A stretch of 64,000 nt of DNA from NCBI GenBank assembly GCA_029245675.1, contig JAQWOV010000019.1, forward strand, positions 62,001-126,000. The letters run 5' to 3'. The notes under the pieces were generated by a model that worked only from the letters and a program-made list of their open reading frames with translations, was not told where the DNA came from and ran no database searches. Positions 15,766 through 24,872 of this stretch are shown here, piece by piece (position 1 is the stretch's first letter; each line of letters starts with the position of its first letter). The DNA comes from Acidimicrobiales bacterium. GTDB taxonomy: Bacteria > Actinomycetota > Acidimicrobiia > Acidimicrobiales > MedAcidi-G1. Position numbers and translations under genes: made by a program.

Positions 15766-18034
15766 CGTAAAAACAGAAACACCTATTTCAAGTTTTCGAA
15801 TAGGAGACTCCGCTCCACGCCCGGACGGTATACCAAAAGTGAAGGGAACTTTCGCTTTTTCTAGTGACCTGTGGCATGAGAAAATGCTTTGGGGCGGGAC
15901 ACTTCGTTCCCCTTACCCGGCTGCTCGCATAAATAAATTAGATATCACTGAAGCGTTGCTTATTGATGGTGTGCATACAGTGCTTACGCATGATGATGTA
16001 CCAGGAGAGGCAGTGTATGGCCTAGAACATGCTGATCAGCCAGTTATGGCGGCGGAAGTGGTTCGGTATGAAGGAGAACCTGTAGCCATAGTTGCTGCGG
16101 ACCACCCTGAGATTGTCCGACGAGCGCTCGCTGCGATCAATGTTGAATATGAGGAAATGGTTCCATTAACCGACCCGGAGATAGCAGAGTCGGTAGGGCA
16201 CATTCATCCAGACGGAAATGTATTTCGCAAAATCAATCTTCGGCATGGAGATCAAGAAATACAAGGCGATATTCAAGTGGAAGGTGTCTATGAAGTTGGC
16301 ATGCAGGACCAAGCCTTTCTTGGTCCCGAATCAGGGCTCGCAGTGCCAGGAGAAGACGGAGGAGTTGATCTATATGTGTCAACTCAATGGTTACATGCAG
16401 ACCGGAGACAGGTTGCCTCCTGCCTAGGGATTAAAGAAGAAGATGTTCGTATTACTTTGGCTGGAGTGGGTGGGGCTTTCGGCGCTCGTGAAGACCTTAG
16501 TCTCCATGTCCATTTATGCATGCTTGCAATGAGAACAAATAGACCAGTCAAAATGATTTACTCTCGAGAAGAGTCCTTTCATGGTCATGTTCACCGCCAT
16601 CCGGCCAAGATGTGGTATCGACATCATGCAGACAGAGAGGGAAATCTTGTAAGAGTTGAGGCTCGAGTCTTACTTGACGGAGGAGCTTATGCATCTTCAA
16701 GTGGAGCAGTAATAGCGAACGCGGCATGTTTCGCTGGAGGCCCATACCGAATTCCTAATGCAAACATTGAAGGAATAGTGGTCAGAACAAACAACCCACC
16801 TTGCGGAGCGATGAGAGGGTTTGGGGCAGTGCAGACATGTATGGGGCATGAAGCACAAATGGACAAACTAGCTGTAGCCCTGAATGCGGATCCAGTAGAA
16901 ATACGTCTAAAGAACGCATTAAAAACAGGAGATCAGTTACTTACAGGTCAGATCATCACTGGTACGGCTCCGGTAGCAGAGGTGATTAGAACTTGCGCAG
17001 AACATGTTCCTTCTTCCCAAGAATCCTCAGATCTTATGTCCCTACCAGGTGGAGCAGGGCGTACTGCAGACCCGGAACATATTTCTCGTGGAGAAGCTAT
17101 AGCAGTCGGGTTCAAGAACTTAATGTTTTCAGAAGGTTTTGATGACTTCAGTTCAGCTGTGTGCCACTTAGAAGATGGAGTGGCAACCATTACGTGTGCT
17201 TGTGCAGAAGTCGGTCAAGGGTTCGTGACATTAGCTCAACAGATTACTCGCGAAATCCTTGGAGTAGAAGAAGTTATTTTGGCTCCTGCTGCAACTGAAA
17301 CAGTAGGTTCAGCTGGATCTACTTCTGCTAGCCGACAGACATGGATGTCAGGTGGAGCCGTGCAAAAAGCCTGCGAAGAGGTGCGCCTAAAGTTACTGCA
17401 AAGAATCACTGAAGAACATGAAATAAGCATTGATGATCTAGTCCTTGTGGAAGGGCAAGTGCTTTCGCTTAATGGGGACTTTTCCATAAGCATTGATGCA
17501 GCCTCGGAAAACCCCCTAGAGGCCAGAGTCGAATATAGACATGCTCCAACCTTCCCACTAGACGAAAATGGGCAAGGAGACGCCCATGTATCGTTTGCGT
17601 TTGCCGCGCATCGGGCAGTGGTTGATGTAGACCCTGAACTTGGTCTAGTGAAAGTAGTGGAATTAGTTACCTCACAAGATGTGGGTCGATTACTTAATCC
17701 TGTTCAAGCAATTGGACAACTTGAGGGAGGAGCTGCACAAGGTGTAGGGCTAGCTGTAATGGAAGAAGTCCTTGTTGCTGAAGGAAATATTCGAAATGCG
17801 TCTTTTACTGACTATCTGATTCCCACAGCTCTAGACATGCCTCCAGTTGAAATCGCAGCGATTATTGAACATCCAGAACCTGGCGCACCATTTGGAGCAA
17901 AAGGTATAGGAGAACCTCCCTCTATATCTTCAACTGCTGCGGTTGTAGCAGCTATACGCGAGGCGACGAACCTTGAACTTCCACGTGTTCCTGTACGACT
18001 TACCGACATAGTTTCGGTTGAGGAGTCGTCATGA
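15758..18034 (+). CDS. Molybdenum hydroxylase, molybdopterin-binding large subunit (xanthine dehydrogenase type)
   Basis: Catalytic subunit of 758 residues. Landmarks are the start RIGDSAPRPDGIPKVKGTFAFS, GVGGAFGAREDL (cofactor loop), CGAMRGFGAVQT (substrate Arg region), CAEVGQGF, VGSAGSTSASRQT and the catalytic Glu motif GAKGIGEPPS near the C terminus. No CO-dehydrogenase-type active-site Cys loop is seen, so xanthine- or other heterocycle-hydroxylase is more likely than CO dehydrogenase. GTG 15758, preceded by GGGGAG, is chosen because the RIGDSAPRPDG start of the domain follows; the open frame begins further upstream. It is followed by an ATGA overlap with the M20 gene. Confidence 0.9.
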   Translation: MSDVKTETPISSFRIGDSAPRPDGIPKVKGTFAFSSDLWHEKMLWGGTLRSPYPAARINKLDITEALLIDGVHTVLTHDDVPGEAVYGLEHADQPVMAAEVVRYEGEPVAIVAADHPEIVRRALAAINVEYEEMVPLTDPEIAESVGHIHPDGNVFRKINLRHGDQEIQGDIQVEGVYEVGMQDQAFLGPESGLAVPGEDGGVDLYVSTQWLHADRRQVASCLGIKEEDVRITLAGVGGAFGAREDLSLHVHLCMLAMRTNRPVKMIYSREESFHGHVHRHPAKMWYRHHADREGNLVRVEARVLLDGGAYASSSGAVIANAACFAGGPYRIPNANIEGIVVRTNNPPCGAMRGFGAVQTCMGHEAQMDKLAVALNADPVEIRLKNALKTGDQLLTGQIITGTAPVAEVIRTCAEHVPSSQESSDLMSLPGGAGRTADPEHISRGEAIAVGFKNLMFSEGFDDFSSAVCHLEDGVATITCACAEVGQGFVTLAQQITREILGVEEVILAPAATETVGSAGSTSASRQTWMSGGAVQKACEEVRLKLLQRITEEHEISIDDLVLVEGQVLSLNGDFSISIDAASENPLEARVEYRHAPTFPLDENGQGDAHVSFAFAAHRAVVDVDPELGLVKVVELVTSQDVGRLLNPVQAIGQLEGGAAQGVGLAVMEEVLVAEGNIRNASFTDYLIPTALDMPPVEIAAIIEHPEPGAPFGAKGIGEPPSISSTAAVVAAIREATNLELPRVPVRLTDIVSVEESS

Positions 18035-19290
18035 CTGATTTTCAATCTCTAAGAATTAATGGAGACCGCTTGATGCAACGCATTGAGGATCTGGCGACTA
18101 TTGGACCACATGAAGGTACTGGGTCCTGCCGTCTAGCGCTTACCGATGAAGATCGAGATGGGCGCGATCTCGTTGTCACTTGGATGAAAGATCTTGGTCT
18201 CGAAATAACAATTGATGGCATTGGAAATGTCATTGCCACCCGACCAGGGATCCTAGATGGACCACCAACTCTCACTGGCAGCCATATAGATACAGTCGCT
18301 ACAGGAGGTCGTTACGATGGAAATTTTGGGGTTCTCGCAGGAATTGAAATGATTGAAACGCTTGTAGAGAATGATATATCTACTCGTTACCCCGTAGGCG
18401 TCGCATTTTTTACTGATGAAGAGGGTGCTCGGTTCCCGCCAGACATGCTTGGCAGTTTGGTGTACGTCGGAGGGCTAGCACTAGAACAAGCTTTAGAGGT
18501 AGAAGGTATTGATGGTGCCATACTCGGAGAAGAACTTGATCGGATTGGATACCGCGGCGCAGCGCCATGCCCGGGGATTCCTCCACGAGCTTTTATTGAG
18601 TTGCATATAGAACAAGGACCGCTATTGGAAGATGAAGGCATCACCATCGGGACCGTCACGGGAGTGCAAGGAATATCATGGACTGAATATTCCATTAAAG
18701 GTCAGTCGAATCATGCCGGAACCACTCCGATGCATTTAAGACACGATGCCGGTTACGTTGCGGCTCGAATAACTACAGAAGCCAGAGACATCACTGAACG
18801 TATGGGTGGCCGACAAGTGGCAACTGTAGGAAGAATGCAATTTCAACCAGACCTAGTCAATGTCGTAGCACGCGAAGCACAATTAACAGTAGATCTGAGA
18901 AATACAGATGAGTCTTTATTAGTCAATGCAGAAAACCAAATGAAATCATGCATTAGTTCGCTAGAGGAGTCTGAGGGCGTCACCATTGATTCACGTTCAC
19001 TCGCTCGTTTTGAGCCAGTTGTATTTGATACGGAAGTGGCGGACATTATTTCTGAAACCTGTTCTCAATTAGGTCATTCTTCAATGACGATGCCTTCAGG
19101 AGCAGGGCACGATGCTCAGATGCTCGCAAGAGTATGTCCAACTGGAATGATATTTGTACCAAGCCAAAACGGTATTAGCCATAATCCGTCAGAACATACA
19201 GACCGTGAAGACTTGATAGCGGGGGCCAATGTCTTATTGCAATCAATATTGACTCTTGATGCCAAAGACCTACCAGGAGTTGAGCAGTGA
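18031..19290 (+). CDS. M20-family N-carbamoyl-L-amino-acid/allantoate amidohydrolase
   Basis: Dinuclear-metal hydrolase of 419 residues that removes a carbamoyl (ureido) group, releasing CO2 and ammonia. Metal ligands are in GSHIDTV (His), GRYDGNFGVLAG (Asp), FTDEEGARF (Glu pair), ELHIEQGP (His) and ISHNPSEHT (His). The lid segment SNHAGTTPM and SGAGHDAQML are very typical of HyuC/AllC proteins. Allantoate amidohydrolase, ureidoglycolate-type and hydantoin-derived N-carbamoyl-L-amino-acid hydrolases cannot be told apart here. It lies directly between a xanthine-dehydrogenase-type enzyme and the D-carbamoylase, overlapping both (ATGA and GTGA). Confidence 0.88.
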   Translation: MTDFQSLRINGDRLMQRIEDLATIGPHEGTGSCRLALTDEDRDGRDLVVTWMKDLGLEITIDGIGNVIATRPGILDGPPTLTGSHIDTVATGGRYDGNFGVLAGIEMIETLVENDISTRYPVGVAFFTDEEGARFPPDMLGSLVYVGGLALEQALEVEGIDGAILGEELDRIGYRGAAPCPGIPPRAFIELHIEQGPLLEDEGITIGTVTGVQGISWTEYSIKGQSNHAGTTPMHLRHDAGYVAARITTEARDITERMGGRQVATVGRMQFQPDLVNVVAREAQLTVDLRNTDESLLVNAENQMKSCISSLEESEGVTIDSRSLARFEPVVFDTEVADIISETCSQLGHSSMTMPSGAGHDAQMLARVCPTGMIFVPSQNGISHNPSEHTDREDLIAGANVLLQSILTLDAKDLPGVEQ

Positions 19291-20225
19291 GTCGAATAGT
19301 AACCGTTGGGGCGGCACAAACTGGGCCAATACAAGAAACAGATTCTCGCAACGAAGTAGTTGAGAGGCTTATTAATTTACTACGCGAGGGAAGTCGAGCC
19401 GGTTGTGATCTCGTGGTTTTCCCAGAGTTAGCTCTCACAACATTTTTCCCACGATGGTATGTGGACGACAAGAAAGAATTTGACCATTATTTTGAAAAAG
19501 AAATGCCTAGTCCAGAGACGAAACCTCTTTTTGATGAAGCAAAAAGACTAGGAGTTGGATTTCATCTCGGTTATGCAGAACTCACCCCTAAAGGCGAGCA
19601 CTTCAACACCTCTGTACTCGTTGATAAAGCGGGGGATATCATCGCCCACTATCGGAAGGTGCATTTGCCCGGACATGAAGAGCATGAACCATGGAGAGCA
19701 TTTCAACACCTTGAGCGGTATTACTTTGACCCGGGCCCAGGCTTTGAAGTACACGCTGCATTCGGGGGGATAATGGGTATGGCGATTTGTAATGATCGAC
19801 GATGGCCAGAAACTTATCGGGTTCTGAGTTTACAAGGCTGCGAAATGGTACTTATTGGTTACAACACACCCGTACATTATGCGCCAGATCCGAATCAAGA
19901 TCGTCTACAAGGATTCCACAACCATTTAGTTTTACAGGCAGGCGCCTATCAGAATGGCATGTGGGTGGTAGGCGTAGCTAAAGCAGGAGAAGAAGAAGGA
20001 TGTGACCTGTTGGGAGAAAGCGCAATCATTGGACCCTCTGGTGAAATAAAGGCTCTTTGTTCTACGGTTGGAGATGAGTTAGTTGTCGCTGACTGTGATC
20101 TCGACCTATGTGCTGACTACAAAGAAACCCTTTTCAACTTTTCTCGGTATCGCCGTCCAGAGGTTTATACCCGCATCACTAGCCAAATTGGGGTCGAAAT
20201 CCCTGAGACACTTAAGGAAAGTTAG
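19287..20225 (+). CDS. N-carbamoyl-D-amino-acid hydrolase-like carbon-nitrogen hydrolase
   Basis: Nitrilase-superfamily enzyme of 312 residues. The catalytic triad is Glu in FPELALTTF, Lys in HYRKVHLPG and Cys in AICNDRRWPETYRV. The stretch after the Cys (GYNTPVHYAPDPNQD, LQAGAYQNGMWVVGVAKAG, and FNFSRYRRP near the end) follows the Agrobacterium D-carbamoylase closely, more so than beta-ureidopropionase or nitrilase. It would open N-carbamoyl-D-amino acids to D-amino acid, CO2 and ammonia. GTG 19287 overlaps the M20 stop by 4 nt, so the L- and D-type carbamoylases are coupled. No hydantoinase is next to them. Confidence 0.85.
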   Translation: MSRIVTVGAAQTGPIQETDSRNEVVERLINLLREGSRAGCDLVVFPELALTTFFPRWYVDDKKEFDHYFEKEMPSPETKPLFDEAKRLGVGFHLGYAELTPKGEHFNTSVLVDKAGDIIAHYRKVHLPGHEEHEPWRAFQHLERYYFDPGPGFEVHAAFGGIMGMAICNDRRWPETYRVLSLQGCEMVLIGYNTPVHYAPDPNQDRLQGFHNHLVLQAGAYQNGMWVVGVAKAGEEEGCDLLGESAIIGPSGEIKALCSTVGDELVVADCDLDLCADYKETLFNFSRYRRPEVYTRITSQIGVEIPETLKES

Positions 20226-20231
20226 TTTCAC

Positions 20232-22814
20232 ATGACCACATTCAATTTAAATGGAGATTCAGTCACAGTTGAAGGGGAACATCCGCACCTTTTATCTGCG
20301 TTAAGAGAAGAATTAAACATTCTTTCTCCTAAAGATGGATGTTCTCCCTCAGGGCAATGTGGATGCTGCACAGTTCTTATTGACGGTAAAGCCAGAGTTG
20401 CTTGTCAAATGTCAATGGAACGTATTGAGAATACCTCTGTATTGACATTAGAAGGTATAGAAGAAGAAGAACGAGAACGATATGCGTCGGCATTCGCTGC
20501 TCATGGGGCGCTTCAATGCGGATTCTGTATCCCAGGTATTGTGGTGCGCGCAAAGGCTTTAGTTGACAAAAAAGCTGAGACCATTACCCGGAATGATTTG
20601 GAACGTCACCTTGGTGCTCACTTATGTCGATGCACCGGGTATACAAAAATTTTGGAGGCAGTTGAATCTATTGCAGCGAAAGAGATACCGAAAGAGACTC
20701 CAGTAGGTGGTATTGGGAGTTGCAATCGGAAATATGAAGCTGAAGAACTCGCATTAGGAGATCGCCCTTATATCGATGATTTAAAACCTGAGGGTTTGTT
20801 ACACGGAGCAGTGCATCTTGCAAGTCATGCAAGGGCTGAAGTTGTGAAAATCGATACAACCGAAGCAGAAAAAATAGACGGGGTTTATCAAGTTTTTACA
20901 GCAGCAGACGTACCTGGGGAACTTCGGGTAGGCATCATCCATACCGATTGGCCGGTCTTCATACCTGAAGGCGGGCGAACCTCGTACTTAGGGGATGTCA
21001 TTGCTCTTGTTGTGGCGACGGATCGAGAAACAGCACGTCATGCCGCAACTTTAGTAAAAGTTGAGTACACCCCATTAAGAGTATTTAATGACCCGGTTAT
21101 AGCTGCAAAATCTGACGAAGACGCTGTTTGGGGGCTTGATGGAAATATATTGTCAGTCTCTACATATACAAGAGGTGATGTTGAAGAAGCACTCGCAGCA
21201 TCAGAACATGTAGTTGAGGAAGTATTCCAGACGCAACGCATTGAGCATGCGTTCTTAGAACCAGAGTCAACTTTGGCAGCTCCAGATGGAGAAGGAAAGC
21301 TCTATGTTTGGTCTGGCGGTCAAGGGATTTGGGATGACCGTAATCAAATTGCTTCAGTGTTAGATATTGAAACTACGGATATCACTGTTGAACTTGTCTC
21401 AAATGGAGGAGCATTTGGCGGTAAAGAGGATATGTCAAATCAGGCGCAAACAGCCTTGGCGGCGTGGATTTTGAAAGCTCCTGTCAGATGCACTCTTTCT
21501 CGTGAAGAATCTTTCCTCATGCACGCCAAACGTCACCCCATAAGAATGGCCTACAAAGCAGGATGCGATAGTCAAGGGCAACTACAAGCGCTTTGGGTGA
21601 GGATGATTGGTGACTCAGGACCGTATGCATCGGTTGGGATGAAGGTATTGGAGCGAGCAGCAGGACATGCAAGTGGCCCCTACGTAGTTCCAAATATAGA
21701 TGTTGAAGCCACCGCAGTCCGCACAAACAATCCGGTCTGTGGAGCCTTTCGCGGTTTCGGAGCTAATCAAGCGCAATTTGCTATGGAAGGTGTTATTGAT
21801 CGATTAGCGGAAAAAGTAGGAATAAGTGGTTGGGAGATGCGCAACCGGAATGTGATCAGTCCAGGAGCAGTTTGGGGCCCCGGACAAATAATGGATGACG
21901 GGTGTCTTGGTGCCCAAGCTTGCTTAGACGAAGTTAAAGAATCCTATGAACAGGCAATAGCGAAAGGCAAGGCAGTAGGAATTGGATTAGGTCTCAAAAA
22001 CTCTGGACTTGGAAATGGATTTAAAGAAATCGCACAAGCGGTCGTTCATTTTCGAGACGACGGGCAAGTTGAAGTTCGACATTGCTGGACAGAGATGGGT
22101 CAAGGCATTCACACTGTGGCGCAACAAGTCGCAGTAGAAGAACTCAAGATAGACCCTTCGCTCATTGAGGTGATTGTGGACACCACAAGAGAAATGGGAG
22201 CTGGTCAGACCACTGGAAGCCGAGGAACGCTAATGGGGGCCGGAGCAGTAGCAGATGCTTGTCAGATAGCTCTTGAAGATGGGTGCAGAATTGGTGTTGA
22301 TTATCTTGGCGAATATCGGGTTGATTGGACCAACTCTCTTAATGATGGTGTAGAAAATCCTATTATTCATTCAACATTTGGATATGCCGCACAAGTCGTT
22401 GTTATTGATCCTGACACGGGAGATGTTGAGGAAGTCATCGCAGCACATGATGTTGGAAGAGCAGTTAATCCCGTGTTATGTGAGGGTCAAATCCAAGGAG
22501 CAGTCCATATGGGTCTGGGCTATGCCTTAACTGAAGGATTTCCAGTTGACGAGAACTCGTACCCAGTGAACAACACTCTTCGCAAATTGGGAATTATTAG
22601 ACCCAGCGGTATGCCAAAAGTGGATGTTCGACTTGTTGAGTCCCCTCAACCAAACGCTCCATATGGCATTAAAGGTGTTGGAGAAATCGGTTTGGTACCA
22701 ACTGCTGGCGCCGTGGCTGCAGCATTAAAAAAACATGATGGGGAATGGCGCAGTATTCTCCCATTAACAGAACTCAAACAACAAGAACAATGGTCGGACT
22801 GGGATGGAAGCTAG
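20232..22814 (+). CDS. Fused xanthine-dehydrogenase-type molybdenum hydroxylase (XdhD / selenium-dependent-type)
   Basis: Fusion protein of 860 residues: N-terminal [2Fe-2S] part (GCSPSGQCGCCTVLIDGKARVAC, then LQCGFCIPGIV and HLCRCTGYTKI, residues 1-150), a short linker, and a molybdopterin part from about 175 to the end. Catalytic landmarks are GGAFGGKEDM, CGAFRGFGANQAQF, TEMGQGIHT and GIKGVGEIGLVP (catalytic Glu). The order matches the XdhD-like / selenium-dependent-hydroxylase class of about 850-950 residues that commonly pairs with SsnA, encoded directly after it here with no intergenic base. It has no FAD domain; the FAD subunit at 14429 may serve it, or another partner may. No internal UGA suggests selenocysteine; a labile Se ligand would not show in the gene. 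Confidence 0.85.
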   Translation: MTTFNLNGDSVTVEGEHPHLLSALREELNILSPKDGCSPSGQCGCCTVLIDGKARVACQMSMERIENTSVLTLEGIEEEERERYASAFAAHGALQCGFCIPGIVVRAKALVDKKAETITRNDLERHLGAHLCRCTGYTKILEAVESIAAKEIPKETPVGGIGSCNRKYEAEELALGDRPYIDDLKPEGLLHGAVHLASHARAEVVKIDTTEAEKIDGVYQVFTAADVPGELRVGIIHTDWPVFIPEGGRTSYLGDVIALVVATDRETARHAATLVKVEYTPLRVFNDPVIAAKSDEDAVWGLDGNILSVSTYTRGDVEEALAASEHVVEEVFQTQRIEHAFLEPESTLAAPDGEGKLYVWSGGQGIWDDRNQIASVLDIETTDITVELVSNGGAFGGKEDMSNQAQTALAAWILKAPVRCTLSREESFLMHAKRHPIRMAYKAGCDSQGQLQALWVRMIGDSGPYASVGMKVLERAAGHASGPYVVPNIDVEATAVRTNNPVCGAFRGFGANQAQFAMEGVIDRLAEKVGISGWEMRNRNVISPGAVWGPGQIMDDGCLGAQACLDEVKESYEQAIAKGKAVGIGLGLKNSGLGNGFKEIAQAVVHFRDDGQVEVRHCWTEMGQGIHTVAQQVAVEELKIDPSLIEVIVDTTREMGAGQTTGSRGTLMGAGAVADACQIALEDGCRIGVDYLGEYRVDWTNSLNDGVENPIIHSTFGYAAQVVVIDPDTGDVEEVIAAHDVGRAVNPVLCEGQIQGAVHMGLGYALTEGFPVDENSYPVNNTLRKLGIIRPSGMPKVDVRLVESPQPNAPYGIKGVGEIGLVPTAGAVAAALKKHDGEWRSILPLTELKQQEQWSDWDGS

Positions 22815-23834
22815 ATGAACACCTCTCCAGGGCTTGTGTGTTCTCATCATCATCTTTATTCATCGCTAGCTCGTGGAATGCCCCCTCCTCCCTACACAGC
22901 TAAAGGATTTACAGAAATTTTGGAGACAGTTTGGTGGCGACTTGACCAAGCTTTGGATTTAGAAATACTTCACTGGTCAGCAAAGCTTGGTGCTTTAGAA
23001 GCACTAGAGCAAGGAACGACTGCCATCATTGACCACCACGAATCGCCGACAGCGATAGAAGGTTCACTTTCTGTAATTGCTGAAGCTTGCGCCGAAGTAG
23101 GAGTCCGAGTGAACTGCGCATATGGCGTGACAGATCGACACGGACCTGAAGGAGCAAAACGTGGTTTAGCCGAGAACGAAAGATATCTAAAGAATGGCGG
23201 GCATGGCATGGTAGGAGTTCATGCTGCTTTTACCTGCAGCGAAGAAACTCTTGAGTCTGCTGCTCAACTTGCTTCTGAACTTGATGTAGGTGTCCATATT
23301 CATGTAGCCGAAGGGAAAGTAGATGCTGGAGCAGCAGAACGATTAAAGAACCTCACAGAGGAAAACTGGCTCATTATTCATGGCGTTCATTTAGAAGATG
23401 ATCATGAGTTAAGTGGAACTATTGTTCACAATCCAAGATCAAATATGAATAATGGCGTTGGCTACGCCAACCCAACTAGATTCAAGAATAAAATTACATT
23501 AGGAACAGACGGTATTGGTGCAAACATGCTGGAAGAATTCCGTCTCGCGTACGCTCGTCATCGAGAAAATGATGTTACAGCCACACCAGAAATTTCTTGG
23601 GAATGGTTGTCTGCTGGATGGGATTTATTCCCAGAAGCAATAGATGACAAAGTGACATGGAACTACGACCACATAGATCCATGGCATCTTGCCTACACAA
23701 CTGGAACAAGACCAGTCGAGATAGAAATAGGCGATGAAGTAGTCTGGAAAGACGGAAAATCTACTCGAGTGGACGAAAGTGAAGTAAGAGCCAAATCTGC
23801 AGAAGCGGCCAGGAAACTTCACCAAAGATTATAA
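22815..23834 (+). CDS. ssnA: SsnA-like amidohydrolase lacking the usual N-terminal strand region
   Basis: Metal-dependent deaminase-type TIM-barrel protein of 339 residues. It begins almost at the HxH motif ([17 protein letters not shown]), so the approximately 50-60 residues that normally precede it in SsnA are missing. The rest tracks E. coli SsnA well: [50 protein letters not shown] and [13 protein letters not shown]. All expected metal ligands (HxH, two later His, Asp) are present, so it is probably active. SsnA's substrate is uncertain in the family. ATG 22815 directly follows the stop of the fused hydroxylase. Confidence 0.82.
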   Translation: MNTSPGLVCSHHHLYSSLARGMPPPPYTAKGFTEILETVWWRLDQALDLEILHWSAKLGALEALEQGTTAIIDHHESPTAIEGSLSVIAEACAEVGVRVNCAYGVTDRHGPEGAKRGLAENERYLKNGGHGMVGVHAAFTCSEETLESAAQLASELDVGVHIHVAEGKVDAGAAERLKNLTEENWLIIHGVHLEDDHELSGTIVHNPRSNMNNGVGYANPTRFKNKITLGTDGIGANMLEEFRLAYARHRENDVTATPEISWEWLSAGWDLFPEAIDDKVTWNYDHIDPWHLAYTTGTRPVEIEIGDEVVWKDGKSTRVDESEVRAKSAEAARKLHQRL

Positions 23835-23865
23835 AAATTTTAGAATAAACAAAGAAAGAGTATTT

Positions 23866-24867
23866 ATGACGCGGTTAGCTATCTACTTACAAGACGCTCA
23901 TCCAATAACGGAAGCAATTGAATATGTGCAATACGCAGAAGAAAAAGGATTTGAAGCTGTGTGGCAAGCAGATTCAAGACTGGTTCGCGATGCAGTGGTA
24001 CCGATGGCAGCCTTCGGAGCTTGCACCGAAACTATAAAAATTGGATCTGGAGTAGTTGACTGCTGGACACGTAATCCAGCACGACTTGCTTCAACGTTTT
24101 CAACACTGGATGATCTTGCGCCCGGCCGCATGATCTTAGGTATAGGAGCTTGGTGGGATCCGCTTGCCAGCAAAGTGGGTATTGAAAGAAACAAACCACT
24201 AGGAGTTATGAGAGAAATCATAACTGCAGTAAGGGCTCTCTTAGCAGACGAAACTGTCACGTTCAAAGGTGATTTTGTGAACTTAGATGGAGTCGAACTT
24301 GATTACGTCTATCAAGAGCGCCGACCAAAAGATGTTCCTATTTACATCGGCGCAACTGGGCCCAAGATGCTTGAACTGTCTGGAGAAATTGCAGACGGAG
24401 TTGTGCTTAATTATTTAGTCTCTCCTGAATACAACAAGAAAGCTATGCAGTCTCTAGAAGATGGAGCGGCACGAGCTGGAAGAAGCCTTGATGACGTAGA
24501 CCGCCCTCAGTTAGTAGTGTGCTCGGTGGCAGACACCCGCGAAGAAGCGCTGGATGGCGCTCGATTGATGGTTACGCAATATTTAGGTCAACAGCCACAC
24601 ATCATGAAAGCATCCGGGGTGCCCGAATCCCTTCTTGAAGAAATCGGAAAAGTTTTAACATGGCCAGCGACTCACGAGCAAGTAGAAGCAGCCTCCAAGC
24701 TTGTCCCAGACGACATCGTTCAAATGATCTGTGCAGCTGGAACGCCTGACGAGGTTCGAGAAAAAGTTGCCCAATATATGGCTGATGGGTGCACGTGCCC
24801 CATTCTGTATCCGTTGGGTCCAGATGTAAAGAAAATGGTAGATGTGTTTGCCGACTGGACCCCCTGA
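23866..24867 (+). CDS. LLM-class F420-dependent-type oxidoreductase
   Basis: Luciferase-like TIM-barrel flavin/F420 enzyme of 333 residues. It starts [78 protein letters not shown] and [33 protein letters not shown] are hallmarks of the methylene-tetrahydromethanopterin-reductase-like F420 group. It sits between two amidohydrolases in the island, so it may act on the same heterocycle, perhaps in ring reduction or opening (inference). The Shine-Dalgarno is AAAGAAAGAG. FMN use instead of F420 remains possible. Confidence 0.8.
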   Translation: MTRLAIYLQDAHPITEAIEYVQYAEEKGFEAVWQADSRLVRDAVVPMAAFGACTETIKIGSGVVDCWTRNPARLASTFSTLDDLAPGRMILGIGAWWDPLASKVGIERNKPLGVMREIITAVRALLADETVTFKGDFVNLDGVELDYVYQERRPKDVPIYIGATGPKMLELSGEIADGVVLNYLVSPEYNKKAMQSLEDGAARAGRSLDDVDRPQLVVCSVADTREEALDGARLMVTQYLGQQPHIMKASGVPESLLEEIGKVLTWPATHEQVEAASKLVPDDIVQMICAAGTPDEVREKVAQYMADGCTCPILYPLGPDVKKMVDVFADWTP

Positions 24868-24872
24868 TCACT

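Noticed and set aside
15758-18034. CO dehydrogenase (CoxL) assignment for the large subunit
   Set aside because: I see no CoxL-type active-site Cys loop; the xanthine-dehydrogenase-like GIGEPP end and context favour a heterocycle hydroxylase.
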